Shown in pieces: positions 1 through 8,094 of a stretch of DNA of 64,000 nt (position 1 is its first letter; each line of letters begins with the position of its first letter). The DNA is taken from contig NZ_OX419519.1 in NCBI RefSeq assembly GCF_948472415.1, positions 7,779,001 to 7,843,000 on the forward strand. Direction: 5' to 3'. A model generated the notes under the pieces. It had not been told where the DNA came from. It saw only the letters and a list, made by a program, of their open reading frames with translations, and did not search any database. The stretch comes from Kitasatospora fiedleri (GTDB lineage Bacteria; Actinomycetota; Actinomycetes; Streptomycetales; Streptomycetaceae). Both the position numbers and the translations under genes were made by a program.

Positions 1-885
1 CACGTTCACGTGCAGCGGGATCACCCTGCACGGCCAGCGCTCCACCTCGCCGAACATCAGCGACAGCGGCACGGTCAGCCCGTGGTCGACCGGCATCTCG
101 TTGGCCAGGGTGAGGTCGAAGTCGTCCTGGATCAGGCAGTGCGCGAGGTGCGCGGCCAGCTCCGGGTCGCCCTCGACGCCGGGCACCGGGCGCGGGCCGT
201 AGCCCTCGTCGGCGGTCGGGTAGGCGGCGCCGGTGCCCAGCACGAAGGTCGGGATCAGCGAGAGGTCGAAGGCGCTGGCGTGGTCGTTGTAGACCAGCAC
301 CACCACGTCCGGGACGTGCGCGGCGGCCCACCGCCGGGAGTGCTCGTACCCGGCGAACACCGGCCGCCAGTACGGCTCCCCGGTCCTGCCGTGGTCCAGC
401 GCGGCGCCGATCGCCGGGACGTGCGAGGTGAACACGGCGGCCGAGACGGCGGCGTGCTCGGCGGGCGGCGCCTGGTCGGCGTGCGCGGCCTCCAGCACGG
501 CGTGGTCGATCCGGCTGCCCGAGGCGGTGGCCGAGCGGCCGCCGGAGACCATCATCTCCCGGTACTCCCGCTCGGTCATGCCGGTCATCGAGCCCGCCAT
601 CTGCTGGAACGACAGCCCCAGCGTGGCACCCCACTTGGCGAGGAAGTAGATGTTCCCGCCCTCGCGCACCGCCGCGTTCAGGTCCCGCTCCAGCAGCGCC
701 CGCCTCTGCTCCTCGCGCAGCGGCCAGGCGTCCAGGTAGCCGCGCTCGTCGGCCAGGTACGCGGCCCGGTTCTCGGCCGTCATCAGCGACATGCAGAACT
801 GGTTGAGGTGGTAGCCGCGGGCGGACTGCTCGGCGTCGAAGATCGTGGTGCCGGGGACGAGCCGGTAGCTTCGGTCCAGTGCCAT
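1..885 (-). CDS. ligAB: Protocatechuate 4,5-dioxygenase, fused alpha-beta (partial)
   Basis: This gene encodes an extradiol ring-cleavage enzyme that opens protocatechuate between C4 and C5; 295 codons are visible and the C-terminus lies off the left edge. Residues 1 to about 115 (starting MALDRSYRLVPGTTIFDAEQ, with NIYFLAKWGATLGLSFQQ) look like the small LigA subunit. From about residue 140 the sequence is LigB-like: VFTSHVPAIG and VYNDHAS carry His residues expected to bind Fe(II), followed by DEGYGPRPVP and VDHGLTVPL. The order LigA then LigB is the reverse of the gallate dioxygenases, which carry the LigA-like part at the C-terminus, so I favour protocatechuate as substrate. It starts 4 bp after the ligI stop, at the downstream end of the pobA-ligJ-ligK-ligI operon. 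The Glu ligand and catalytic His of the LigB half lie outside the window. No frameshift is seen. Confidence 0.87.
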   Translation of the reverse strand, partial: MALDRSYRLVPGTTIFDAEQSARGYHLNQFCMSLMTAENRAAYLADERGYLDAWPLREEQRRALLERDLNAAVREGGNIYFLAKWGATLGLSFQQMAGSMTGMTEREYREMMVSGGRSATASGSRIDHAVLEAAHADQAPPAEHAAVSAAVFTSHVPAIGAALDHGRTGEPYWRPVFAGYEHSRRWAAAHVPDVVVLVYNDHASAFDLSLIPTFVLGTGAAYPTADEGYGPRPVPGVEGDPELAAHLAHCLIQDDFDLTLANEMPVDHGLTVPLSLMFGEVERWPCRVIPLHVNV

Positions 886-889
886 GCCG

Positions 890-1810
890 TCAACTCCCTT
901 CGTTCTCGGGCCAGTACAGGCGGTTCGGGTTGTCCACCAGGAGCCGCCGGCGCAGTTCGGGGGTGGGCGCGACGTGCGGCAGGAAGTCGACCAGCAGGCC
1001 GTCGTCCGGCATGTGGTCCTTCAGGTTGGGGTGCGGCCAGTCGGTGCCCCACAGCACCCGGTCGGGGAACTCCTCGACCACCCGGCGGGCGAACGGCACC
1101 ACGTCCCGGTACGCGGCCCGCTCGCCGTCCAGCGCGGGCGGGCCGGTCAGCGAGAGCCGCTCCGGGCAGCTGACCTTGCACCAGATGTCGTCCCTGGCCC
1201 GCAGGAAGGACAGGAACTCGGCGAACTCCGGCCCGTCCGGGTCCTTGGAGACGTCCGGGCGGCCCAGGTGGTCGACCACCAACGGCACCGGAACGGAGAG
1301 GAAGAACTCGCGCAGCCCGGCGAGGTCGGCGGCCTCGAAGTACAGCACCACGTGCCAGCCCAGCGGGGCGATCCGCGCCACCACGTCCCACAGGTCCGCG
1401 CGCGGGGTGACGTCCACCAGGCGGCGGACGAAGTTGAACCGCACCCCGCGCACCCCCGCCTCGTGCAGCTCGCGCAGCTCCGCGTCCGAGATGCCGGGCC
1501 GCACCGTCGCCACGCCGCGCGCCCGGCCGTCCGACCGGCGCAGTGCGTCCAGCAGGGCGCGGTTGTCGCCGCCGTGGCAGGTCGCCTGGACGATCACGTT
1601 GCGGGCGAAGCCCAGGTGGTCGCGGAGGGCGAACAGCTGCTCGGCGGAGGCGTCGCACGGGGTGTACTTGCGCTCGGGCGCGTACGGGAACTCGGCGGCC
1701 GGGCCGAACACGTGGCAGTGCGCGTCCACCGCGCCCGCGGGGAGGTCGAGTTCGGGGCGGCCGGGGGAGGGATGCCAGTCCAGCCAGCCCGGGGTCTTCT
1801 GCTGTTTCAT
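890..1810 (-). CDS. ligI: 2-pyrone-4,6-dicarboxylate lactonase
   Basis: This is a 306-residue amidohydrolase-superfamily enzyme that hydrolyses 2-pyrone-4,6-dicarboxylate to 4-oxalomesaconate in the protocatechuate 4,5-cleavage pathway. Visible marks are the N-terminal metal/substrate motif VDAHCHVFGP, the FPYAPERKYTP segment typical of LigI, VIVQATCHGGDN, VRFNFVRR, PLVVDHLGRPD and the C-terminal LWGTDWPHPNLK with the catalytic Asp. The length matches characterised LigI proteins (just under 300 residues). The ATG at 1810 (MKQQKTPGWLDWHPSPG) is chosen because it lies 5 bp after the ligK stop and the family fold begins soon after. LigI is diagnostic: it implies that the ring-cleavage product is first oxidised by a LigC-type dehydrogenase, not seen here and perhaps just left of the window. 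No frameshift is apparent. Confidence 0.92.
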   Translation of the reverse strand: MKQQKTPGWLDWHPSPGRPELDLPAGAVDAHCHVFGPAAEFPYAPERKYTPCDASAEQLFALRDHLGFARNVIVQATCHGGDNRALLDALRRSDGRARGVATVRPGISDAELRELHEAGVRGVRFNFVRRLVDVTPRADLWDVVARIAPLGWHVVLYFEAADLAGLREFFLSVPVPLVVDHLGRPDVSKDPDGPEFAEFLSFLRARDDIWCKVSCPERLSLTGPPALDGERAAYRDVVPFARRVVEEFPDRVLWGTDWPHPNLKDHMPDDGLLVDFLPHVAPTPELRRRLLVDNPNRLYWPENEGS

Positions 1811-1815
1811 GGTGA

Positions 1816-2505
1816 TCAGTCCTCGTAGCGCAGGCCGAGCGCGGCCAGCGGGCCGCGCATCGCGTACATGTCCAGGCCGAGCTCGCCCGCGCGCAGCCGC
1901 TCGCGCTTGCCCGCCTCGTTCTCCTCGCGCCGCGCGGACGCCTCGGCGGTCCCGGCGGCCCGCTCGCGCGGCACCACCACCACGCCGTCCGCGTCCGCCA
2001 GCACCACGTCGCCCGGGCGGACCGGCGCGTTGGCGCACACCACCGGCACGTTGACCGAGCCCAGGGTGGCCTTCACCGTGCCGCGGGCGTTGACCGCCCG
2101 GGAGAACACCGGGAAGTCCATCGCCGCCAGCTCCGCGACGTCCCGCACCCCGCCGTCGATCACCAGGCCCGCGCAGCCCCGGGAGCGGAACGAGGTCGCC
2201 AGCAGCTCGCCGAAGAACCCGTCCTCGCTCTCCGTGGTGCAGGCCGCCACCACCACGTCGCCCGGCCGGATCTGCTCCGCCGCGACGTGCAGCATCCAGT
2301 TGTCGCCCGGCTGGAGCAGCACCGTCACCGCCGGGCCGCACAGCCGCGCCGCCGGGTACACCGGGCGCAGGTACGGGCGGGCCAGGCCGGTGCGGCCCAT
2401 CGCCTCGTGGACGGTCGCCGTGCCGAAGGCCGCCAGCGCGGCCACCGCGGCCGGGTCGGGCCGCTCGATCCTGGTGTGCACGACACCGAGTTCGGGGTGC
2501 GTCAT
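1816..2505 (-). CDS. ligK: 4-carboxy-4-hydroxy-2-oxoadipate aldolase (RraA-like fold)
   Basis: This 229-residue protein belongs to the HMG/CHA aldolase family, which shares the RraA fold. It should split 4-carboxy-4-hydroxy-2-oxoadipate into pyruvate and oxaloacetate, the last step of the pathway encoded here. The sequence shows FGTATVHEAMGRTG near the N-terminus, the pyruvate/metal-binding segment GELLATSFRSRGCAGLVIDG with the conserved Arg and Asp (GGVRDV), and NAPVRPGDVVLADADGVVVV, characteristic of these class II aldolases. It sits between ligJ (19 bp upstream) and ligI (5 bp downstream) in the same orientation. The family also includes regulators of RNase E, but the operon context makes the aldolase function much more likely. 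The frame is intact and the length is as expected. Confidence 0.9.
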   Translation of the reverse strand: MTHPELGVVHTRIERPDPAAVAALAAFGTATVHEAMGRTGLARPYLRPVYPAARLCGPAVTVLLQPGDNWMLHVAAEQIRPGDVVVAACTTESEDGFFGELLATSFRSRGCAGLVIDGGVRDVAELAAMDFPVFSRAVNARGTVKATLGSVNVPVVCANAPVRPGDVVLADADGVVVVPRERAAGTAEASARREENEAGKRERLRAGELGLDMYAMRGPLAALGLRYED

Positions 2506-2524
2506 GGTCTGCTCCTGGGGGGTC

Positions 2525-3553
2525 TCAGCGGCCGGCCGCGGCGAGGCGGGCGGCCAGTCGGGGGTGGACGCGCAGCGCGTTGCCGGCGTACACGGCCGCC
2601 CGCTGTGCGTCGGTGAGCCGGTCGGTCGCGTCCACGTACCGCCGGGTGTCGTCGAAGTGGTGGCCGGTCAGCGGGTCGACCCCCCGCACCGCGCCGATCA
2701 TCTCGCTGGCGAACAGCACGCCCCCGGACGGGACCACCGAGGCCAGCAGGTCGATGCCCGGCTGGTGGTACACGCAGGTGTCGAAGAAGACGTTCGTGCC
2801 CACCAGCTCCTCCGGCTGCGGCCCGCCCAGCGCCTGCGCCAGCCCGCGGAAGCGCCCCCAGTGGTAGGGCACCGCGCCGCCGCCGTGCGGGACCACCAGC
2901 CGCAGCGTCGGGAAGTCCGCGAACAGGTCGCCCTGGAGCAGCTGCATGAACGCGGTGGTGTCGGCGTTCAGATAGTGCGCGCCGGTGGTGTGGAACGCCG
3001 GGTTGCAGGAGGTCGACACGTGCACCATCGCCGGGACGTCGTACTCCACCAGCGCCTCGTACAGCGGGTACCAGCTCCGGTCGGTCAGCGGCGGCGCGCT
3101 CCAGTGCCCGCCCGACGGGTCCGGGTTGAGGTTCACCGAGACCGCGCCCAGCTCCTCCACCGCCCGCCGCAGCTCCGGCAGGCAGCTCGCCGGGTCCACG
3201 CCCGGCGACTGCGGCAGCATCGCGCCCATCGCGAAGCGCTCCGGGAACAGCGCGCCCACCCGGTGCACCAGGTCGTTGCAGATCCGGGCCCAGGCGGCGG
3301 AGACCGCGAAGTCGCCCAGGTGGTGGGCCATGAAGCTGGCGCGCGGCGAGAAGACGGTCAGGTCGGTGCCGCGCTCGTCCATCAGCCGCAGCTGGTTGGA
3401 CTCGACCGCCTCGCGCAGCTCGTCGTCCGGGATGCGCGGCCCGGCCGGGTCGGGGGCGGCGGCCGGGTCGCCCGCGGCGGCGACCTGGCGCTCGCGCCAG
3501 GCGGCGAGCTGCGGCGGGGCGGTGGTGAAGTGGCCGTGCGCGTCGATGATCAC
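2525..3553 (-). CDS. ligJ: 4-oxalomesaconate hydratase
   Basis: This 342-residue amidohydrolase-fold protein adds water to 4-oxalomesaconate to give 4-carboxy-4-hydroxy-2-oxoadipate, the substrate of the next gene. It begins MIIDAHGHFTTAPPQLAAWR, with the HxH metal motif near the N-terminus, and contains DLTVFSPRASFMAHH, SVNLNPDPSGGHW, MVHVSTSCNPAFHTTGAHY, LVVPHGGGAVPYHWGRFRG and VFFDTCVYHQPGI. These closely follow the Sphingobium LigJ pattern over the full length. It is 34 bp downstream of pobA and 19 bp upstream of ligK on the same strand, consistent with one transcript. A decarboxylase of the same superfamily is the alternative, but the PHGGGAVPYHWGRFRG and FFDTCVYHQPG blocks together with the pathway neighbours favour the hydratase. 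Confidence 0.9.
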   Translation of the reverse strand: MIIDAHGHFTTAPPQLAAWRERQVAAAGDPAAAPDPAGPRIPDDELREAVESNQLRLMDERGTDLTVFSPRASFMAHHLGDFAVSAAWARICNDLVHRVGALFPERFAMGAMLPQSPGVDPASCLPELRRAVEELGAVSVNLNPDPSGGHWSAPPLTDRSWYPLYEALVEYDVPAMVHVSTSCNPAFHTTGAHYLNADTTAFMQLLQGDLFADFPTLRLVVPHGGGAVPYHWGRFRGLAQALGGPQPEELVGTNVFFDTCVYHQPGIDLLASVVPSGGVLFASEMIGAVRGVDPLTGHHFDDTRRYVDATDRLTDAQRAAVYAGNALRVHPRLAARLAAAGR

Positions 3554-3587
3554 GGAGGTCTCCTGAGGGGTCTTCGGACGGGAGGGG

Positions 3588-4879
3588 TCAGGCGGCGGAC
3601 GGCCAGCCGGTGTACTGCTCGGCCAGGTACGCGCGGCCCGCGCGGGTGCCCACCACGCCGTCCAGCTCGCCCAGTTGGCGGCGTAGCTCGAACGGGGAGG
3701 CGCCCGGCGCGGTGTGCAGCAGACGGGTCATCCAGGACGAGAAGTGCTGCGCCCGCCAGACCCGGCGCAGCGCCTGCGGCTGGTAGTCGGCCAGCGCCGG
3801 TTCGCCCTCGGCGCCCAGCGCCCGCAGCAGCACGCCCGCCAGCACCTTGACGTCGTGCAGCGCCAGGTTCAGCCCGCGCGCCCCGGTCGGCGGCACGGTG
3901 TGCGCGGCGTCGCCCGCCAGCAGCAGCGCACCCCAGCGCATCGGCTCCTGCACGAAGGACCGGAAGCGCAGCACCGTCCGCTCCAGGACCGGGCCCTCCA
4001 CCAGCCGGAAGCCGTCCCGGCCCGCGACCCGGGCCTGCAGGGTCGCCCAGATCCGCTCGTCCGGCCAGTCCTCCGGCCGCTCCCGCGGGTCGCACTGGAA
4101 GTACATCCGCTGCACGGTCGCCGTCCGCCGACTGACCAGCGCGAAGCCGTGCTCCGAGTGCGCGTACACCAACTCCGGTGCGCTGGGCGGGGCCTGGGCC
4201 AGCACGCCGAACCAGGCGAACGGGTACTCGGCGCCGTACCGGGTGCGCAGCGCCGCCGGGACCAGGCCGCGGCAGGTGCCGCGCGAACCGTCCGCGCCGA
4301 CCACGTACCGGGCCCGCAGCTCGTGCCGCGTCCCGTCCGCCGCCGTGAAGCGCACCCGGGGGCGGTCGGTCGCCACGTCCAGCACCTCGGTGCCGCGGAC
4401 GCCGAAGTGCACCGTCCCGCCGTCCCGTTCGCGGGCGTCCGCCAGGTCGGCGAACACCTCGGTCTGCGGGTACAGCCACACCGAGGCGCCCACCAGCTCC
4501 CGGAAGTCGATCCGGTGCGCCCGGCCGCCGAAACGCAGCTCGGTGCCCCCGTGCTCGTGGCCCTCGCGCAGGACCCGGTCGCTCACCCCGGTCTCCACCA
4601 GGTCACGGGCCGCGCCCGCCTCCAGGATGCCCGCCCGGTGGGTGCCCGCGATCTCGGCCCGGGTGCGCAGGTCGACCGCCACCGCGTCCACCCGGCCCGG
4701 CCCAGCCGGTGCGCCAGCATCAGCCCCGCCGGGCCCGCGCCGACCACCGCGACGGGCACCTCGGTGACGGTGTCGACCGCGTCGTCGGCCGCATCGGAGC
4801 CGGAGCCGGTGACGGAGCGGGTGACGGAGACGGAGTCGGCAACGGCATCGACGGCGGAGTCGGTGACGGGTTCGGGCAT
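3588..4879 (-). CDS. pobA: 4-hydroxybenzoate 3-monooxygenase (frameshifted in this assembly)
   Basis: This is a flavoprotein aromatic hydroxylase that converts 4-hydroxybenzoate to protocatechuate using NAD(P)H and O2, feeding the lig genes downstream. The FAD-binding GxGxxG is VAVVGAGPAGLML, the middle DG motif is YVVGADGSRGTCRG, and the second FAD motif is LLLAGDAAHTVPPTGARGLN; WMTRLLHTAP and the C-terminus align with PobA. A frame break lies at about 4697-4702. Adding one G (GCCGGGTGGAC to GCCGGGGTGGAC) joins AHRLGRAG to VDAVAVDLRTRAEI, as the family requires, so this is probably an under-called G run and not a dead gene. The ATG at 4879 gives about 40 low-complexity residues before the Rossmann fold; a GTG immediately before the PVAVVGAG segment is an alternative start. 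It is the first structural gene after the IclR gene. Confidence 0.85.
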
Positions 4880-5050
4880 GACGGCTCCAGGGCACGGCGG
4901 GGCGAGGGTGGCGGCACCCGGGGCGACAGGCCGGCCGGCACGCCCCGAACGTTGGCAGCTCGCTCCGCCGGCCGTCGCCACCCTTTCCGCCTGACGGAAA
5001 CGCGCTGCTCGTGGCGGGCTGCGCGGCGCAGACTGTGGGACGGCCCACGG

Positions 5051-5107
5051 CGTCGTGCGCGGTGCGGCGTCGTGCGTCGTGCGCGGTGCGGTGTCGTGCA
5101 CCGTGCG
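5051..5107. repeat. Short direct repeats between pobA and the IclR gene
   Basis: The 16-mer CGTCGTGCGCGGTGCG occurs exactly at 5051-5066 and again at 5075-5090, 24 bp apart. A degenerate third copy (GTGTCGTGCACCGTGCG) follows at 5091-5107. They lie in the 247-bp gap between the IclR stop and the pobA start, upstream of the operon. They could be regulator-binding repeats or simple slippage products; the sequence alone does not decide. Confidence 0.6.
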
Positions 5108-5126
5108 CGTTACGGCGTCGGGCGCG

Positions 5127-5892
5127 CTACAGCGCCGTGCGGGCCCGTCGTCCCAACTCCTCGGAGATCCCGTGCACCGCCCGCAGCAGCGGCTCCCGCA
5201 GCCCGCGCGCCCGCTCCGCGCCGCGCGCCGCCACCACGATCCCCAGCGCCGCGCCCACCGGCCCGGTCCGGCCGATCCGCACCGGCGCGGCCACCGCCAC
5301 CGTGCTCTCCGACAGCTGACGGTCGCTCACGAACACCTGCTCGCGGCGGATCAGGTCCAGCTGCGCCCGCAGCGTCCTCGGGTCGGTCACCGTGTGCGGC
5401 GTCCACGGGCGCAGCGGCGCCGCCAGCACCTCCTCCTGCAACGCGCGCGGCGCGTGCGCCAGCAGCACCCGGCCCATCCCCGTCGACCCGACCGGGAACC
5501 GGGTGCCCACCATCGTCAGCAGCTCCACCGAGCGGTGCCCCGCGATCCGCTCCACGAACACCAGCTCGGTGCCCTCGCGGACCGCTAACTGGATGTTCTC
5601 GTGCGTCGCCTCGTACAGGTCCTGCATGAACGGCAGCGCCGCGTCCCGCAGGATCTGGGTCCGCGGACACCCCGAGGCGATCTCCACAGCCGCAGCCCAC
5701 GTGCCACGACCCGTCCTCGGCCCGCTCCAGCGCACCCCAGGACGCCAGCTCCGCCACCACCCGGTGCGCGGTGCTGACCGCCAGCCCCGTGCACTGCGCG
5801 ATCTCCGACAGCGTCCGCGACGGGTGCTCGCGGTCGAACACCGCCAGCACCTGGAGGACCTTGCCGGCCGCCGAAACCCGGTTCGCACTCAT
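5127..5892 (-). CDS. IclR-family transcriptional regulator (two frame breaks)
   Basis: This is a regulator with an N-terminal winged helix (residues about 8-65: AAGKVLQVLAVFDREHPSRT, LSEIAQCTGLAVSTAHRVV) and a C-terminal effector domain (MQDLYEATHENIQLAVREGT, VGTRFPVGSTGMGRVLLAH, VAVAAPVR), the standard IclR architecture and length (about 255 residues). IclR proteins of the PobR/PcaR type control aromatic catabolism, and this gene sits immediately upstream of the pobA-lig operon on the same strand, so it is the likely pathway regulator, probably sensing 4-hydroxybenzoate or protocatechuate. Around 5688-5703 two bases are missing within 15 bp. GGCTG should be GGCCTG and TGGAG should be TGGGAG; with both restored the protein reads SWHVGLRLWEIASGCPRTQI, the expected family pattern. 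Start ATG at 5892. Confidence 0.85.
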
Positions 5893-5957
5893 CCCGCCAG
5901 TCTCGCACCCGCCCGTCGCGCCCCCGCCAGCCTCACCCCGCCCGTGGAGGAACCCCC

Positions 5958-6647
5958 GTGGACCTGCTCGCCCTGACCTCGATGGCCGTCCGCCCCGCCC
6001 TCGCCGACCTCGCCCCGCTGCTGCCCCCGGTACGGTTCGAGGCCGCCGGCGGCGTCGAGGTGACCCGCCGCATCCGTGCGGGCGGGTCCGCCGACCTCGC
6101 CGTGCTGCCGCCGACGCGCTCGCCGCACTGCACGCCGAAGGGCTGGTGGAACGCCCCCGCCCGCTCTGGGACTCCGCCACCGTCGCCGCCGTGCCCGCCG
6201 ACGCCCCGCCCGCCGACCTCGCCACCACCGCCGACCTGCGCACCCTGCTCACCACCGCCCGGGCCGTCGCCCACTCCACCGGCCCCAGCGGCACCGCCCT
6301 GCGCGCCCTGGTCGAGCGGCTCGGCCTCACCGCCCGGGTCCGCCTCGTCCAGGCCCCGCCCGGCACCCCCGCCGGCCACCTGCTCACCGACGGCCGCGCC
6401 GACCTCGCCTTCCAGCAGCACAGCGAACTCGCCGACCTCCCGGCATCCGCGTCCTCGGCCGCTCCCCGGCGACACCGCCATCACCTCCACCTTCGCCGCC
6501 GCCGTCCTCACCGCCACCCCCGCCCCGGCCCCGCCCCGCCACCTGCTCGACCTGCTCGACCGCCTCGCCACCGCCGGAGCCCCGCCCACCGCCCGGGCCC
6601 GCGGAATGCACCCGCACACCCCGGCGACCGGCCGTCCCGCCGGGTGA
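5958..6647 (+). CDS. ModA-like substrate-binding domain protein (three frame breaks)
   Basis: This protein resembles periplasmic molybdate-binding-type (class II) substrate-binding domains: MDLLALTSMAVRPALADLAP, then VRFEAAGGVEVTRRIRAGGSADLAVL, later HSTGPSGTALRALVERLGL and GDTAITSTFAAAVLTA. No signal peptide is visible, so it may act in the cytoplasm, as short ModA-like proteins encoded beside aromatic-acid genes appear to do; this role is inference. Reading it requires about three single-base insertions: a G near 6108 (CTGCCGCC to CTGGCCGCC) and Cs near 6440 and 6463. With these it is one continuous protein of about 230 residues. It is divergent from the IclR gene, only 65 bp away, with GGAGG upstream of its GTG start, so the two probably share a control region and it may take part in sensing or uptake of the aromatic substrate. 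Confidence 0.65.
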   Translation: MDLLALTSMAVRPALADLAPLLPPVRFEAAGGVEVTRRIRAGGSADLAVLPPTRSPHCTPKGWWNAPARSGTPPPSPPCPPTPRPPTSPPPPTCAPCSPPPGPSPTPPAPAAPPCAPWSSGSASPPGSASSRPRPAPPPATCSPTAAPTSPSSSTANSPTSRHPRPRPLPGDTAITSTFAAAVLTATPAPAPPRHLLDLLDRLATAGAPPTARARGMHPHTPATGRPAG

Positions 6648-6716
6648 CCGCCGACCGGCACCGGGCCGGCCGAATTCGGTTCCGGCGGACCGGCCCGACC
6701 GCCTACCATCGCGGCC

Positions 6717-6938
6717 ATGCCCAGACCCTTCGGCTTCAGCCACGACCAGCGCCCCGACGGCACCGTCACGATCACCCACCAGGGCCGCCCGGCCGGCACG
6801 CTGCGCGGGGCGCGCGCCGAGAAGTTCCTCGCGGAGGTCGGCTCCGGTGACGCCCAGCTGGTGATGGCCCGCTGGACGGGCGCGTACAAGCACGGCAACG
6901 AGCGCACGGCACGCGACCACCCGCGCAACCGGCGCTAG
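6717..6938 (+). CDS. Small hypothetical protein, 73 aa
   Basis: I do not recognise a named family. The 73-residue product starts MPRPFGFSHDQRPDGTVTIT and is basic toward the C-terminus (YKHGNERTARDHPRNRR). The body reads as a small beta-rich unit followed by a helix (GARAEKFLAEV). No signal peptide or membrane segment is visible. Codon use is typical of the region and the frame is complete. A TACCAT element (6704-6709), a plausible -10 box, lies seven bases before the ATG with no room for a Shine-Dalgarno sequence, suggesting a leaderless transcript. It stands alone between the ModA-like gene and another small unknown gene. Confidence 0.6.
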   Translation: MPRPFGFSHDQRPDGTVTITHQGRPAGTLRGARAEKFLAEVGSGDAQLVMARWTGAYKHGNERTARDHPRNRR

Positions 6939-7081
6939 CCCCCCGTCCCGGCCCCGGGCTTCCGTCCTCGCCCCGTCCCTCCGCCGGGCGATAGCGCACC
7001 GCCCGGTGCGCCGTCAACTCCGCGACGCGGCGCGCCGATAACGGCTGGACGGCCCCGCGCCCGGTGCCGAGACTGGGTGCG

Positions 7082-7558
7082 GTGACGACCCATACGGACC
7101 ACTCGACGGCCCCCTCCGCCGCCGCCCCCTCCACCGACCTCGGCGAACTGCGGCGGCAGTTGGCCGTCCTGCACGGCGGCAAGGTGACCTCGGTGCACGT
7201 CCCCAGCGGCAGCGCGGGCCTGTTCGCCCTGCTGCTCGGCCTGCCGGACCCCCGACCCGACGGCCCGGCCGAACTCGCCCACCGCTGGCTCACCGTCGCC
7301 CGCAGCAGCTGGACCCTCGACCGCCCCACCACCCCCCGCACCACCCCCGGCCCCGGGGCCCGGCACCTGGCCGACGACCTGCGGGCCCTGATCGGCCGGG
7401 AGATCACCGCCGTCCGGATCGCCGAACCCGACTGGAACACCCTGATCGAGTTCGGCGACCACCACCTGCGCATCCACCCCGCCGCCCCCGCCCCCACGCC
7501 CCACCCGACGAAACCCCCGCCTGGGCCCTGCGCCTCCCCTCCCGCCACCTCCTCCTGA
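7082..7558 (+). CDS. Hypothetical protein, probably frameshifted near its end
   Basis: This is an unrecognised soluble protein of about 160 residues. From the GTG at 7082 it reads VTTHTDHSTAPSAAAPS, then DLGELRRQLAVLHGGKVTSV, VPSGSAGLFALLLGLPDP, RHLADDLRALIGREITAVRI and PDWNTLIEFGDHHLRIHP. The alternation of strands and helices looks like a compact alpha/beta domain. The tail after HPAAPAPTPHP is poor in the printed frame. Adding one C at about 7505 gives ETPAWALRLPSRHLLLIGPG, and a further C near 7590 would give a TGA stop there, a more convincing C-terminus. The neighbours are unrelated small genes, so context gives no function. Start choice: GTG 7082 removes an upstream extension that overlaps probable promoter sequence. 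Confidence 0.55.
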   Translation: MTTHTDHSTAPSAAAPSTDLGELRRQLAVLHGGKVTSVHVPSGSAGLFALLLGLPDPRPDGPAELAHRWLTVARSSWTLDRPTTPRTTPGPGARHLADDLRALIGREITAVRIAEPDWNTLIEFGDHHLRIHPAAPAPTPHPTKPPPGPCASPPATSS

Positions 7559-7609
7559 TCGGCCCCGGCCCCGCTGGCGAAACCGCCCCTGACCTGCGAC
7601 GATGCCCGA

Positions 7610-7969
7610 ATGCTGCGCCACGTCCACCGCGTCACCGCGGACGATCCCGCCGACCGCGACGCGTACGGCCGCCCCACCGGCACCACGGACACCCGCAGCG
7701 ACCGCGGCCCCGAACCGGAGCCGCGCGCGGTCGAACAGCGCCCCGCCGACCAGGCGTTCTGGGACCGGACAGGCGGACGCCCGGGCGAACTCCGGGCCCG
7801 GGTCTCCGGCGCGCCGTGGGATCACGCCACGGCTGTGGGTAGGGGGGCGTGCGGGGGCGGAGCCGGTGCCACCTCGCTCCGGGTGCCGACGTCCTGGACG
7901 CCGGGCTGGTCTCGGTCTTCGGCCGCGGTGAGCGGAAGGGGACGGACGGGCCCGTGCTCGCCCGGCTGA
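7610..7969 (+). CDS. Possible small hypothetical ORF in a poorly coding stretch
   Basis: An ORF starts at the ATG at 7610 (MLRHVHRVTADDPADRDAYG), and a -10-like GACGAT lies just upstream, the pattern of a leaderless gene. The first 70 residues are hydrophilic and Asp/Arg-rich, with ADQAFWDRTGGRPGELRAR; after about 7830 this frame loses coding character. In another plus frame, 7880-8028 reads VLDAGLVSVFGRGERKGTDG and then PPEVLRKVFAAFTAGG before a TGA, which looks protein-like. One frameshifted gene across 7610-8028, or two fragments, would explain both. I cannot assign a family. The 7559-8094 stretch holds no other supported gene. Confidence 0.3.
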   Translation: MLRHVHRVTADDPADRDAYGRPTGTTDTRSDRGPEPEPRAVEQRPADQAFWDRTGGRPGELRARVSGAPWDHATAVGRGACGGGAGATSLRVPTSWTPGWSRSSAAVSGRGRTGPCSPG

Positions 7970-8094
7970 TTCCGCAGCCGCCGGAGGTCCTGCGGAAGGT
8001 CTTCGCCGCGTTCACGGCCGGTGGTTGACGAGCTCGGCGGCGGAACGGCCCCGGCGGAGGACGGGACGTTCGGCGTGGTGGGCGTGCGGGTGCG

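Noticed and set aside
10..1173. Long plus-strand ORF of 387 codons
   Set aside because: It lies opposite ligAB and ligI, which have clear family motifs; the plus frame is Arg/His/Pro/Gly-rich with no recognisable motif, a GC-skew shadow.
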